From NCBI GenBank assembly GCA_964007475.1, contig OZ023275.1, positions 23,707,052 to 23,771,051 on the forward strand: DNA of 64,000 nt. The letters run 5' to 3'. The stretch's first letter is position 1; every line of letters begins with the position of its first letter. Position numbers and translations under genes: made by a program. Positions 37,401-50,060 of this stretch are shown here, piece after piece. Source of the stretch: Hybos culiciformis (taxonomy: Eukaryota; Arthropoda; Insecta; Diptera; Hybotidae). The notes below the pieces were generated by a model. That model saw only the letters and a list, made by a program, of their open reading frames with translations. It had not been told where the DNA came from and did no database searches.

Positions 37401-40400
37401 ATTAGACCAGTTTATAATGCCTGAAGACAATTACTTAACTTAATTACTTATTATTATAAAATGAGTTAATAAAATAGTTAATTTAGTCGAACTAATACAA
37501 TATTGACCTGATAAAATATCAAATTAATTATTACCCGAAATTTATAAAATTTGTTCAATCTTTCTTAAAACCAAAAAAAAAAATTTAGAAACACATATCG
37601 TCTGTTCAATATAATAAAAGTGCATGCTTGTTACACACTGTTATTCAATTGTAACACCATTGGACTCCTCGTAAGTCGTTAAAACTACAACTTCTATCCA
37701 TTCTTTAGAATATTGATCTTAGCATCAAATCCGTATATACTAAGAAGAAGCACAAAATTTATTTTAACTTATGAATTATTTCGAGTTTTCTTCCGAGAAA
37801 AATGAGATGCGAAATGAAGCGAAAATTAAGTTCTATTCTTCTTCTTAGTATGTATGGCATTGCTAGCATGTTTTATGTGATAAATATGAAAATTATGCTG
37901 CATACAAATTTTAATTTTTTCAAAAAATTTAAATTTATTTTACTCAAAACTATACTTGTTTTGTACCAACGTGAATCGGGCATAACCTTAAATTAACTTT
38001 ATGTTCCAAATCGAGTTTCATAATGTTAATTAATGTATCGATATTGAACTTTATTGTTATGTTCGGCGGATAAAATAATAAATTTTATTAGTTCGACAGC
38101 ACCAGAACCTGTTACCTACACTTTTATTATTTTTACTTCTATTTTTTCGAATTATTTCAATAACAAAAAAATCCAATGTTCCAAAAAATTATTGCAAACC
38201 TTTCCAGCAAATATGTTAAATTGTTATAAAACAAAGAACAAAGAGGAACCCACAATTATATTACAAGTAGTATAATATTTAAAAAAATATTTATTACATT
38301 TTTTTTATACAAACATATATATTTTTCTAAATTACATAATCCTTTATATCCTAATGAAAACACCTTTATATTCAGATTACATAACACCTTTGCATAAGAA
38401 CCTGAATTAAAAAAAAACCAAGTATAACATTATCCTTGATCCTTGCATACAATTAAAAAATCATTATTCACAAATAATACAGAATTTTTAAAATATTTCA
38501 TTCAAAAATAAAATTTCAGATGCAATGAAAACATTTTTTTTTTTGTTGCAATTATACTTGAACTCCTACAAATCCTATTGTGTTCAAACAAATTCATTTC
38601 TTTATATTCTTTTGCTTTGGTTGGAGTGAATGAAGCTTCTATTCTCTTATTATTATTCTACTGAATTTAATTTCAAGACTTTTATGTATTTTATACTTAA
38701 TTATATAAAGGTGTGTGCTACGAGCATGGAAAATTAATTGAATTAATCTATCGACAATGCTTCCATAGCAAAGGCGCTAGCTGTTGCGCTTTATACTAAA
38801 TAATATATCCATTAAAATATGAATCACGCTTTAAATATTAAAAAAAAAAAAACAATTTACACATCCATAAAATGATCCAAAAAAAATATAAATTTCATTT
38901 AATTTGTTATTTGTATTTCGAAAATAAGTAAAAAACAAAATATTTTATGTATTCAATATAATTTTCGATATTTTATTTTAAAATTGAATTCCAAGCTATT
39001 ATTTGTAAACGCTCGACTGTTAGGAGACTCTCGCCGTAGCCGGTAATTTTATATATTCTTTTCAGAAAATATTTAAAACACAATATTTTCACTTCTTTGA
39101 TAAAAAAGATAAAAGAATAATTTTATTCTGATTACTTGTAAATTGATAAGAATAAATGTATCGCACTTCAGGCGGACTTTTTTTTTACATCATTTTATCG
39201 TTTAAATTTACTTTCTAACAATAATGTTGTACATATGGTGTTTGCCTGAACACCTGAAATAATAATTCTTTTAATAATTTATTATTTTTTTATTGCATGT
39301 AACTATAAGTCCTACAACACCCTTTAAAGAACAATTGTTTGCAATTATCCTTATAAAATAATGAAAAAAAATAAAATTATAATATTCTTCAGGTTCTTTT
39401 GCTGAAAACGAAAACTGAAAAAATAAAAATCACCACCTTGTTAAGACATAACGCCTTCTGATTAATTCTTAACCTTGTTCGCGATATTAAAAGAAAATTT
39501 TCGTTGAAAAAAAAATTTAAAATATAATGTTAATGTTTAAAGAAATTGTATATTTCGCAGTTTGTAGATTTTGGCATCCATTTTATGAGTTATTTTCTAA
39601 CTGAATGAAATTAAAGAGTTTAGAATTATTAACTATTTCTAAGTTAGGTATGCAAATTATATTTTTCAATTGATATTGTATTAAATTTATTAAATAGACT
39701 AAATAAATAAATAAATATTTGAATTTCCTTACATTAAAAGTTTGATTATATTAAATATTAAACTAAATAATGTAATACTTCCATAGATAAGATAACCAAT
39801 TTGTCAAGTCAAACTATAACTTAATATGTTAATTAATCAGATTTACAAAGCCCTCATTAAAGGCAAAAATTTAAATAACTTTATTTTTTTGGGTTTTAAA
39901 ATTTTATTTTATTTATCTTTCACCTGCTAAATTTGATTGTTTCTCAATCATCTCACCATCAAAATATGTATCTTTTACTGTTCCATAAAAAAGATACATA
40001 ATACACTAAATTTTTTTTGCCAAAACAAAAAACTAACCATTTGTTTAAATTTAGAATGGCATTTGAATGAAAAAGGGTTTAAAGAATTAAAACAGGTTAT
40101 TTTTGGAACCAAAATTCTATTTTCTTGGCATTTAAAAAAAAAAAAGTTAAACATGTTATCAAATATTTTTTTTTCGCTATCTTTTGCAGTTTCATTGAAA
40201 CTCTTAATTTTAAACAATCAGTAGATTTTTACGAATTTTATAACTATATTAAAGTAAGTTCATCGAAAATTTAAATCATTTCAGCCGAAAAATATCATTT
40301 TTTTCTTCAGGGATGCCGACAGACGGCCTCTAAAAATCTCTTATCTTAACTTTATATCGAAATCCTAAATTGCACTTTACTTAAACATATAATTATCTGC

Positions 40401-43400
40401 ACCTACGAAGCATCGATATAAATTTCAAACTATCTACAAAATATAAAAACAAATAGTATACATTCAAAGCATCTCATTGGCATAAAAATCATAACAATTG
40501 TGTGAAATTATATTGAAATTCCTATAGGAAAATTAAAGATTGGTCTTTAAAATATGATTAAGAAAAAAAAAAAATTATTTAGTACGAAAAAAAATCTACT
40601 GCATCGAATAAAAATTTGCTATGAGATTTCCCTTTTTTTTTCCTTTTACAAGCCATTTCGGTAGTGACCTATGTCGTAAATATTTTTCTACAAAACCAAA
40701 AAAAAAACTTGGTTTTTGGCTTACTCCCGAATAATATTTGAAAATTTTTTTAAGTGGATTTATTTGTAAAATAAAAAAGGTTTGCACCTTTTACATCCTG
40801 TGCAATTTGTTTTGACAACAAGACAAAAAAAAAAGAAAAGAATTTCAAAGTGAATGATCGCCGGATCACTTTATTATTATCCTGTCGAATCTATAAAAGG
40901 ATTTAAAAGGATCTCTGGCTAAATTGCGTGTTTCAAGAACATTAGCGCGCTTCACAATACAATAAATTGATAACTTTTTGACTACAAATATTTTATAAAT
41001 TTTTAAAGGAGATAAAAACAAAAATTAAAAAAAAAAACATTTAAAATTAATTTTAGTCTGCTCATGGGTTTTTCAATTAAGAACACACGAAAAAAACAAA
41101 AAAAAAATTATTTACTTTGTGAATCTTACTAATTTATATATAATACTAATGGTAGAAGTATTGCACTGCTTTAATAAACATTAACAAGAAATTTGTGGTA
41201 GATCTAAATTGAATTTTTTTTTAACTTGTTCAAAGATCATATTATAAATTTCCAAACCAAAGGATCGTTATATATAAACTATATTTTAAAGATAATATAA
41301 ATTTCACCCACTCCAAGGAGAGCGAAGTGGATTTAGATAACACAAAATAAATCATTAAAAAATTCCTTATAGGGCATGGCCTTTTCACTAAATGATTAAA
41401 CCCGGATTGGAATAAGTCATATGACCGTTGTCGAATTTAATTTGAATTTTCATATAACATTTGCAAGGTATATTACTCAGTTCGAACCTTGCAAAAATTT
41501 TATTTCGCCAATATTAATTTCACCCAAAAAAAAATATGTAATCATTTGTGTCTGCACACAAAATTTATAATTGATTTTAATCAAAATTTAATTCAAATGC
41601 AATTTCTGTTCTGCTTCGAAAAAAACAAAAAAAAGTCCTGAAATAATTTTTTTCAAATATATAAAACAAAAAAAAAAAAAAAAAGGAAAAAAAGGACTTT
41701 AAGCTAAATAAGTATTATATTTCCAAAATGATAAATAATTGATGATAATGAATATCAAATGGTATTTTGAACGAAAAATAATAACAAAATAAAAAACTTG
41801 AAATTTAGATTAAATTGCTTTTAAGTTTTTTGAATTAAGTCAGATTAAAGTTTTTTTTTCTGTCCGCTGCCTTCGATTATTTTTATTTACGTTTTTTGTT
41901 TTCTTTTGAATGAATTCACTCTCCATCTGCAACAATTTTTTTTGATGGTCTTTTTTTTTTTTTACTTAATTTGAAAATTTTAAAGAAAAAAACTTTTAAT
42001 TTTTATTTAGGTTTTTTTTTTTCTTCTATATTTTAGGAATTTAGAAGCGCATGAGTTTATAATTTCCATGATTTTCAATTTAATATTAGGCTATGTTTGA
42101 ATTTGAACGCAAAAAAAATATTTTATGCAAAGAGTATAAATTTTCGAATTAAATATGTATTCAATAAAAACTATCAACAGCGAGTTTTTCATTCAAGATA
42201 ATATATACAAATATAATATATGTATTATGAATAAAAATTCTATACGATTATGTTCAAGCTGAGTTACTAGAATATATATAGTAGAACTGTAGAACATACT
42301 TTTTAATAGAGCTTTTTTAAGAGGAGTGAAGAGATTTTTTAGTTAATTTTTTCTAACTTCCATTACATTTACATCGTTATTATTTTGGTGTATAGTATCG
42401 CTATTATTTTGATACATATCTACATTTCCCCTTTATCGTCACATAAAATTTTAAACAATACCTCACTAAAGAAGTTAATCTTCAAAAACCCAGAAAACTC
42501 GAAAGTTTCCAATTCCAATACCAACAAACAAGCATTATCAAAATATTTTAAAATCTCATTTTTTAAAGTTTTTATTTTAACAAAAAATTGACAAATGAAC
42601 TTTTAATTTAACATTGTTAAAAAAAAAACGCCCAGAATCAATTAATTTTACACAAAATTCTCATTAAAGCTTTTTTTTTCGCTAATTACCATCCTTAAAT
42701 TTAATTTTTAATTTTTTTTTACTTCATCTTCTTCCTACAATAATAATTGTATAATTTTGTTATTAAAGGTCCTCCACCTTTCTGAGCGGCTTTTAAAAAT
42801 TATATTGTAAGTAAATGACTTAATCCTCATAAATAACAAATAAGTCATCAATAAAAAAACTAAATTATTAATAAAAAAAAATTATAAAAAAAAAAACAAT
42901 TGCGCGTGTAAGTCCAATGACAATAAAAAAAATTTTTTTTTATTTTTATTTTCCCATGTTAATAAAAAAAGCATTATTAATAATAGTGTTGTATACATAT
43001 TATATACATATTAATATGAATTAAATTATCATAAAGAAAAAAAAAATCTCAGCCTCCACATTTTGTAAATCACTTAATATGCACATAGCAAACTAATTTT
43101 TTTTTCCCTATAATTTTAATTATATACTCCAAATTCACATCATTTTAACATGGAAACTAGTAATCTCTGAATATTGAAAATAAGATAAAAAATAAAAAAG
43201 TTAAACTAAATAACATGTAAACTAATGCAGGTGTCATTAAGTCTATGTTTTTCTTTTAACTTAAAAATTATATTTCTACATAGAATGTAACTCAGAGTCA
43301 TAAACCATTAATTAGAGCTTTCAGAAATTGAATATTAATAACAGGAAGTATTTGACAACTTATTAATTAAATTTCCATGAAACAATTTCGAAAAACCGAC

Positions 43401-45249
43401 TTAAGGCTGCTACAGATTTAAATTTATAAACTTAAGCTGTCAACATTTTTGTCAATCTGTAATTAATAAATGATAATTATTTTTAAAGTGTCGCTTAACA
43501 TAAAATTATATTAATAAAGTTTATAAAATATGAACTTTTAAAAATAATTTTCTAATTTCATTTTTATTTTCATTCAACATATAATATTATTTTTTCTTTT
43601 AATAATTTTTACATCACGATTATGACTAAACTATATAATCTTTTTTTTTTTGTTATTAAAAAGCTTTTAATATAGAATTGACGCGTGTGTTTAGAAAAGA
43701 AAACTTGTTTCTGCAGTTTTTGTTTTGTTTTTTTGCATTTCATATTAATAAAAAACAAAATATATAGAATAGAACTTTAAGAATAATATAAATAACTAAA
43801 ATCAAATTGAAATAAACCCGAATTTCAATAATGAAATGATAATTAAATATTAAATCACGTTTTATTTACTTAACATACATTTTATTGATATAAATAATTT
43901 ATATATATATATAGAGATTTTATAACCGCCATTCTATGGAAATTTTTTTTTAAATTTACTATTTATTTTTTTCAAAGTTAGTCTACCCTATAGTAGTGTA
44001 TAGTCAAATTCATAACGACAACAACCACGATAGCGATGTCTCTGAAATAAACACAATTACAGCGACGACGACGAAAACTAATTTAAATTGTAACTCATTA
44101 ACAATTTGACATTTATTAAGTTTTTCAAATGAATCAAATATTTTTATTTTATTTTTATAAATTTTCAAAGTTTGCAATTTTTTAATTCACTTTAAAGAAA
44201 GCTATTATTGTCAAAATTAGAAACATTTTCCATGTCGTTGGTCGCCCTAAATTGTGTTAATTTTCATTTAAATATATGGTTTTAATTTTCTTTTATAGGG
44301 ATATCGTTATCGTTGTGATTTAGCTAATGTTATATTATTAAAAATTATTTTACTTAATTAATATGAAAATTCCTATATTTCCATCAGAGGAAGCACAGCT
44401 TGTTGCAATTTCAATTAAGCTATGATTTATTTACTTCGTTATACCAATACATTTATACTTATTTAAAATTAATATTTTTTCGTTTTAATATTATTTGAAT
44501 TAATATTTTTTTTTTAAGTCTTAAGGAATAAAATACTGATAACAGTTCAAAACTATATCGAAGTGTTTTATTGTTTAATAAGAAAAGTATAAATTTATTA
44601 ACATAAAACAAAAATAAACACAGCTTGAAAGAAAAAAATAAAAAGTAAAATTCAAGTGAAAAGGTTTGCCATTAATTTGTAGCTTAATCAGGAAGTTGTT
44701 GCTTGATAACATGCAGTTTTTTCAATTATCAGAAAAGCTTTATTAAAACAATCCTTAAAAAAGTTGCACTTCATTAAAACGATCTTTGAAAGGTATAATT
44801 AATTGTGTAATAAACTTCTCATGCAGAAATACATAGGTAATAAATTTAATAAAAAATTCTTAAAACATCATATTAAATTCAAAATGGCATTATGAACTCG
44901 AAAAATTATAAAGGAGGATTAACTAAAACTGCATTGTCTAAATTTAGATAATAATTTGCTATGGAGAAATGGCCTTAGATGACAAAATAATATGCACGAC
45001 GAATTATCTAAAACCCGTATTAAGTAAAGTTTTTACAAAATTTAGTCATATAGTTTTATTATTTGTCTGCCTTCCAAAAGAAGTAAGGAATATACCAACT
45101 TCATATATCACAATTTCCCGTTTGGCGTTATTAGTTTTAGATTAAGATAGATTGATCCAAAATCTAGATAGATAGATTTATTTGGTTATGGTGAGGATTA
45201 AGGTAAGGAATTTCATTTAAAAGTAGCTAACTTTTAAATTTTTACTTAC

Positions 45250-45445
45250 CTGCGAATATTGGCTGATACTCCAAATTCTGTGTTTTATAAGCGCAATAAT
45301 GTTTTCTGAAAAACTCGAAGGACTCCATCCCATGAATCGTCTTTTAACCCAAACAAAACTTTCAATAATCAGAGAAATCATAAAGAAGAAAATGGATAAA
45401 AAAAAACCAACCTTAGAAATAAAAAGCCCTGACAAGAAATTGGAG
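45250..45445 (-). CDS. Candidate internal exon of an unidentified membrane-protein gene
   Basis: On the minus strand, 196 bases lie between an acceptor TTTCAG| and a consensus donor CGCAG|GTAAGT. Exactly one frame is open: one base then 65 codons ending in phase 0. The translation has a strongly hydrophobic segment at residues 11-28 (KVGFFLSIFFFMISLIIE), then a basic stop-transfer-like VKRRF, then a polar tail (GWSPSSFSENIIALIKHRIW). Its base composition is clearly less AT-rich than the flanks. I recognise no family. It could alternatively begin at the internal ATG (MISLIIES). Partner exons were not found. A possible leader exon for it lies at 48283-48420. Confidence 0.4.
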
Positions 45446-46212
45446 CTGAAACATATTTAAAAAATATAATTTTATTAATTTTATTTTATTTTTTTGGCCA
45501 TAGGACATCTAACCACAGAATCAAAATCAAAGTATAAAAAAAAAACAAAAAATCCTATATATAATATTTATTATTAACAAAAAAAAAAAACATTTAAATT
45601 TCGTGACTATGGAAAAAATTCATGGTCAATTGAATGCGGGCGATCTTCTCATTTCAAGACACAAAAACAAAAAAAAAAAAACCAACCAGACCTAAAGACT
45701 TAATAACAAAAAAAAAAAAACCTAATAAATTTCAACATTTTTAAAAGAAGCAGAAGAAAAAAAAACCCATATCACAAAATAAAAATTATAAACTTAAAGA
45801 AATGAAAGAAAAAGGATGAAATCATGGAATATAAAAATATTGTTCGAATAACACCGCGCCCTGATGACCAAAACGCATAAAATACGTTATCAATGCGTTA
45901 CATTAAAAAAAAAATTATAAAAAAAATACCTAACCATTATTCAAAGACACTAAAAAAAAAAATAATACCAAAAAGAAAACAAAAATTAAAAATCAGTTCT
46001 TTTTATTATTATTATATTTTATATGCTTTGCGTACAACATAACGAAATAGATTTTATAACAGAAATCTTGGTCCGCACACCTACCGTTCTATAATTTTCA
46101 TTTAACTTAAATTCTTTGAAAAAAAAAAAAAATAATAATAATAATAAAAAATTGTTTTTCTTTTTATAAATGGACTAGTCCAGCTGTATTAGTCCAATTA
46201 AAATAATCTTTT

Positions 46213-46582
46213 ACTGAGAAAAAAACAAAATTTTGTCGAAAATTTCTTATACCATATATGATTAGTTTTTATTCATCTCATCAGTTTCGTAATTTTTTTT
46301 TTTTGACATTCTAAACCTCCAGATATATATTAAATTACTTATAAATAGTTAAATTACAAAATTTAGTCATGCAGTTTTATACGCAGTTTCCTTCGATAAA
46401 AAGTTAACAACTTCGTTGAACACAATTTTTCCATTCTGAGTTATTTCTACAGCTACTCTTATACGAGAGTATAGAATTTAATTTAAAAATATAGAAATCT
46501 TTTCAGTTTTTACTTAACTTCTTAGCTAATAAATAAAAAACTTCTACGAATTTAATTTTTTTAATTCGCTATTTTTCTCAGT
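46213..46582. mobile_element. Possible TIR-bounded element, about 370 bp
   Basis: ACTGAGAAAAA at 46213-46223 is matched in inverse by TTTTTCTCAGT at 46572-46582. There is no target duplication and no internal symmetry, so this may be chance; the TIR loosely resembles that of the element at 24.6 kb. Confidence 0.25.
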
Positions 46583-47175
46583 GCACTATATCTACACGAA
46601 TAAGGGTATTGGAGCAGTCAAAAAAAAAATGAAGTTAATTCTTCATTTTTTCACTATCTTTAAGTTGTGTGTTTTTTTTTTTTCCTTATTTTAAAATTCC
46701 TTTCCGTCTCGTTAGGATTCCCTTTTACCCCGCTTCGTAAGAAAATATTTTGTTGCATATACTTCTACATTTTTTTTCTTCTTTTTTTTTAACCATAAGA
46801 ACCCTTTCTATTGCGCGCATTAACCGTAAGTTGAGCGCGACCAACTATACAGAAAAAAATAAAATAACTTTTTTAACAGGTTTTTCTTTTTATAGAAATT
46901 CTATATACAAAAAAAGATCTCAAGAAAAAAAAAAAAAGAAGAATATCATAATATTTGTTGAATACAAAAATAAAAATAAAAAATAAATAAAATTATCATG
47001 TTAGGAACCAATACACATTAAACTAAGAGGAATTTATCATGCGATTAGGCTATAATGAAAAAAAAAAAAATATTAAAAATAATGAACCAGTACCAAGTCA
47101 GGCAAAAGTATAATAAAATTCTTTTGCTTACTTCTAAAACTTGAAGATAAATTCTTTGATGGGCGGGAAGATGAG
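46583..47175. other. AT-rich non-coding DNA
   Basis: It holds a less AT-rich patch at 46700-46850 with acceptor/donor-like pairs that would define only 21- to 26-base exons; no gene can be supported. Confidence 0.4.
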
Positions 47176-47377
47176 TATAAGTCAATTTTATCCAAAATGA
47201 AATCAAATCATTGTCGTGCTGAAAAAGTCGTATTTCGTGTTCTGTAAAAAGTCGTATTATATGTGTTCTGTAAAAAAGTATAACTCTATCGGAAGTTGAT
47301 CTCTTAACAGAACACGTAATACGACTTTTTCACTTCGACAATGATTTGATTTCATTTTGGATAAAAATTGACTTATA
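47176..47377. mobile_element. Foldback (long inverted repeat), about 202 bp
   Basis: The left arm (47176-about 47245) and right arm (about 47305-47377) are near-perfect reverse complements, covering TATAAGTCAATTTT, CAAAATGAAATCAAATCATT and AAAAAGTCGTATT. They enclose about 60 bases in which GTGTTCTGTAAAAA is partly repeated. It would fold into a single long hairpin. It may be a foldback MITE or a small-RNA hairpin; no target duplication was defined. Confidence 0.75.
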
Positions 47378-48282
47378 TTTTGAGCTTTTTCAAATCAATC
47401 TGACAGAAAAGTTCTTTTAAATGTAAATGCAACTATTATTCCTGCTCACAAAATGCATTGTACGACCTAAATTCTAAAATGTTTCTATATTTCGAAAATG
47501 TTTTCAAAAATTTCACAAGCACAAACAAATATGTACTAAACTTTCAATATTCATATTTATGTACAAATTGTACTATGAATTCGATTTAATTTTACAGAAA
47601 TCATTAATTTTTTAATACTAACAGTTTAATTATTAATGGGTATAATAATAGTTACAAGTTTTTTCAATGCATCTTGTTTCCAAAGTTAGCTTTACAGTCG
47701 GCTGAAAAGAAATTCATTAATTCTTAAAGGCTGAACAAACTATTTTACATAATAATATAATATTCAATTTACTTAGAATAAAACAACATGTATATAAATA
47801 ATTATTATTATGGCCAGTTTTACAATCAAGCTATTTTTATATTCTTGATATAAACGCTCTTCTCTTAAGAATCTTTTATTTTTTTTTTTCCTTTTCAAAT
47901 ATCAAAAAAATATAATAAAATTGTTGTTGCCTAAAGCGAAAATAATTAAAAAATTACTTTCAAGAAAATGTATACAGAATTATACTTATTAAATGTATGA
48001 CTTTGCAAATAAAATCAAATCAAAAATATTTGATAGAAATATTTTATGAAAAAATGTTATAAAATAAAAATAAGAATACTTTTTGATTTAAGAAAAATAA
48101 AAAAAAATAAAAACTTCAATAAATACAAGCAATATTTATAGATATAGATATTATATAAACGTGTTGATAGATTTCCATGAAATTTACAATATAGGGGCTT
48201 ATGGGGGCAAAAAATTGATCTAGAAAAAAATTCGAAAACCCGCAAAAAACCGCGAAAATTATAAATGAAAAATAAAATTCAC
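47378..48282. other. AT-rich non-coding DNA
   Basis: Nothing recognisable apart from a rise in GC content towards the right end. Confidence 0.45.
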
Positions 48283-48420
48283 CTTCTTCAACTCTGATCG
48301 TTAACGGCCCACGAAGTTCGCAACAAAATCCCCAAAACAACCGCGAGAAAAATCACAATCCTCTTGACCTTAACTCGGTCTCACGCAGATACGGTGTAAT
48401 ATTATAACACAGACTAGCGC
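48283..48420 (-). promoter_or_regulatory. GC-richer patch: possible promoter / minus-strand leader exon upstream of DAPIT
   Basis: The patch is rich in CG dinucleotides (CCGCGAG, CTCGGTCTCACGC, ACGGCCCACG) unlike its flanks. On the minus strand it ends at a good donor, GAAG|GTGAAT (GT at 48281-48282), with no ATG in any frame, so it would be an untranslated leader. It lies 350 bases upstream of the DAPIT start codon and could be a bidirectional promoter. This is inference from composition and one splice-like site. Confidence 0.3.
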
Positions 48421-48770
48421 AAATAAAAAATATTAAAAATTCCATAAAACAAAATTGCCATAGTCTGCATCCCTGAAAATACTATCTTATGAACTTGTTT
48501 TGATGGAAAAAATGTTTTCCCGAACTTTATACAAAATAAAATAGAGATTTATTATATAGGGAAAGTTTAAGAACGATATTAAATAAAATAAAGTAATATT
48601 TTAGAATTCAATATATTTTCTACAATTTTTAAAACTTCACAGTTTGGTTTAAATTGAAAGCCTGATGACAACTAAAATTTAAAATTATATACATATATAA
48701 AATAAAATAAAAATTCTTTCAAATTAAGAATTTTCCAAAATTTTTCCAAATTGTTTGCTATCAATCAAAA

Positions 48771-49013
48771 ATGGCGGGCGCAGAACCTGAAAGTGGTAGC
48801 AAGAAAAACCTTACCGGCATGAAACGTTTATTTAATGGTGAAACAGTAGCTGGCAGAGCAAATGTAGGCTTCAAAATGAACTTATATATTTAAATATTTT
48901 CGATAACAAAAACTTATTTATATATATTTTTAACATTTTAGATTGCAAAGGCGACTTATCTTGGAGTAGCATTAATAATATTGTATTTTAAATTTAAACC
49001 GAAAAAGAAGTAG
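48771..49013 (+). CDS. DAPIT (USMG5): ATP synthase membrane subunit k / DAPIT (USMG5) homologue, two exons
   Basis: Exon 1 is 48771-48863 (31 codons) and exon 2 is 48942-49013 (23 codons plus TAG). They are joined in phase 0 across a 78-base intron with GTAGGC and TTTTAG ends. The 54-residue product reads MAGAEP...LTGMKRLFNG, then ETVAGRANIAKATYLG, then a hydrophobic span VALIILYF and the basic tail KFKPKKK. The family hallmark G-x-x-K-x-F-N-x-x-T-x-x-G-R-x-N...ATY is complete, and the length is close to the roughly 58 residues of the human protein. DAPIT is a single-pass inner-membrane protein that stabilises ATP synthase dimers. The ATG sits in a good insect context (CAAAAATGG). The gene appears nested in the ovo intron, same strand; it is intact and looks functional. 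Confidence 0.94.
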
Positions 49014-49100
49014 CATATCATAGTCTAGTCAAATGTTGGTGTATAATCACGAAAAATAAAGAATTTTAGAAATTAATAAAGTACATTAAGTTTATTTAAA
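49014..49100 (+). terminator. DAPIT 3' UTR with polyadenylation signals
   Basis: AATAAA hexamers occur at 49055-49060 and 49075-49080, 42 and 62 bases after the stop codon. They predict a very short 3' UTR ending around 49075-49100. The same hexamer is common by chance in this DNA, but the position is apt. Confidence 0.55.
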
Positions 49101-49871
49101 ATTTGTTAAAGTACAGGACTTTACGAATACAATTAGAACAGTGAAATAAGATATTAAAGTTCGAAACTAAACAATGAACTATCAAAAAATCTAAGCTTTT
49201 TTCGTCAAAATAAAATATGTTCCAATTTTCTTAAAAAATGTATAAATTGTTTCCCTTTAACCATAAAAATTACAGAAATATGTTACCGACGCTACTGTTG
49301 CATAATTTAATTACAGAACGCAGATTTAACATAAAAAAGAATAGCTCTATATATCTGTTCAAATAACTTATTCTATTCGATAATCTGTGTATATTTTGAA
49401 AGTTAATAGTTGTAAATAATCTTTTACAAGAAAAAAAATGAAATATTGTATCATGTAACCCATTTGTAATGTTTTCCAAAATATATACCAGGATCCTATC
49501 TATATCTTTATTTGCAGAAATTTTGAAATTAGAAATTGATTATAGGCTATACTTAAAAGTTATACTTAAAAGTTAATTTCTCATGCTTTTCACTTTAAAG
49601 AGTAAAGTCATAAGATAATAATGATTTTTTTTGTTATTTGAATATTTAAGGGCTCATTAGGAAAACACCTAAGAACCTACATACATACATTATATTATAA
49701 AGAAGTTTTTTTTTTTAATATAAATGAGAATACTTAATATAAAATCTGTGTTCAATTATTCACTTGAATAAAAGTTATAAAGTTCAAAGCCAATATCACC
49801 CGCTAAGTTTCAATACATTTACTTCCCTTTTTTCTATAGAATCTATTCTTATACAAATAATTTTAAATTAG
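49101..49871. other. AT-rich non-coding DNA
   Basis: Nothing recognisable. Confidence 0.5.
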
Positions 49872-50060
49872 AACGGGCCGTTTGAGAAATATTATTTTAC
49901 GAAGATTCAGGCAAAAAATAAATTCCTAAGTAAATTTCGACGTGTAGCCAAGATCCTCACTTTACTCAACGAAGAGCCGTGGTGTTTGCCCACCATTGAA
50001 ATACATATATAATACATAATATGCTCAGTCGGGGCATTGTATACGCAGCACAAATTTTAA
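49872..50060. other. Unexplained low-AT, coding-like island
   Basis: The + strand is open for 46 codons at 49872-50009 (with KFRRVAKILTLLNEEPWCLP) without an ATG. The minus strand has an ATG frame of 29 codons at 49907-49996 (MVGKHHGSSLSKVRILATRR). A GTGG/CCAC hairpin and the word GCTCAGTCGGGGC follow. I recognise neither reading. A transposon relic or a non-coding RNA is possible; the patch differs sharply in composition from the flanks. Confidence 0.3.

Larger units (their letters stand above)
31494..45249. other. 13.8 kb of AT-rich non-coding DNA
   Basis: No supported exon. Contents worth naming are a coding-like island at 32241-32396, a 16-bp palindrome at 34391-34406, an (ATT)n tract at about 36791-36812, and a less AT-rich patch at 38710-38800 (with GGCGCTAGCTGTTGCGC). 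There is also a strong acceptor-like tract at 40298-40310, and patches at 40855-40955 and 44015-44075 (ACGACGACGA). The open frames at 34910, 37802, 38054, 39937 and 42385 are unsupported. Confidence 0.5.

Noticed and set aside
37802..37996. 64-residue ATG frame with a hydrophobic start (signal-like)
   Set aside because: Composition equals background, the tail is K/F/L rich, and no partner exon or family is visible.
38054..38275. + strand frame containing SSTAPEPVTYTF
   Set aside because: A short plausible stretch only; non-ATG start and no splice sites.
41478..41495. Minus-strand GCAAGGTTCGAACTGAG resembling a tRNA B box
   Set aside because: No A box at the right distance and no cloverleaf pairing.
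46700..46850. Two pyrimidine-tract/AG ... GTAAG pairs that would define 21- and 26-base micro-exons
   Set aside because: Such short exons cannot be supported without transcripts; pyrimidine tracts are everywhere here.
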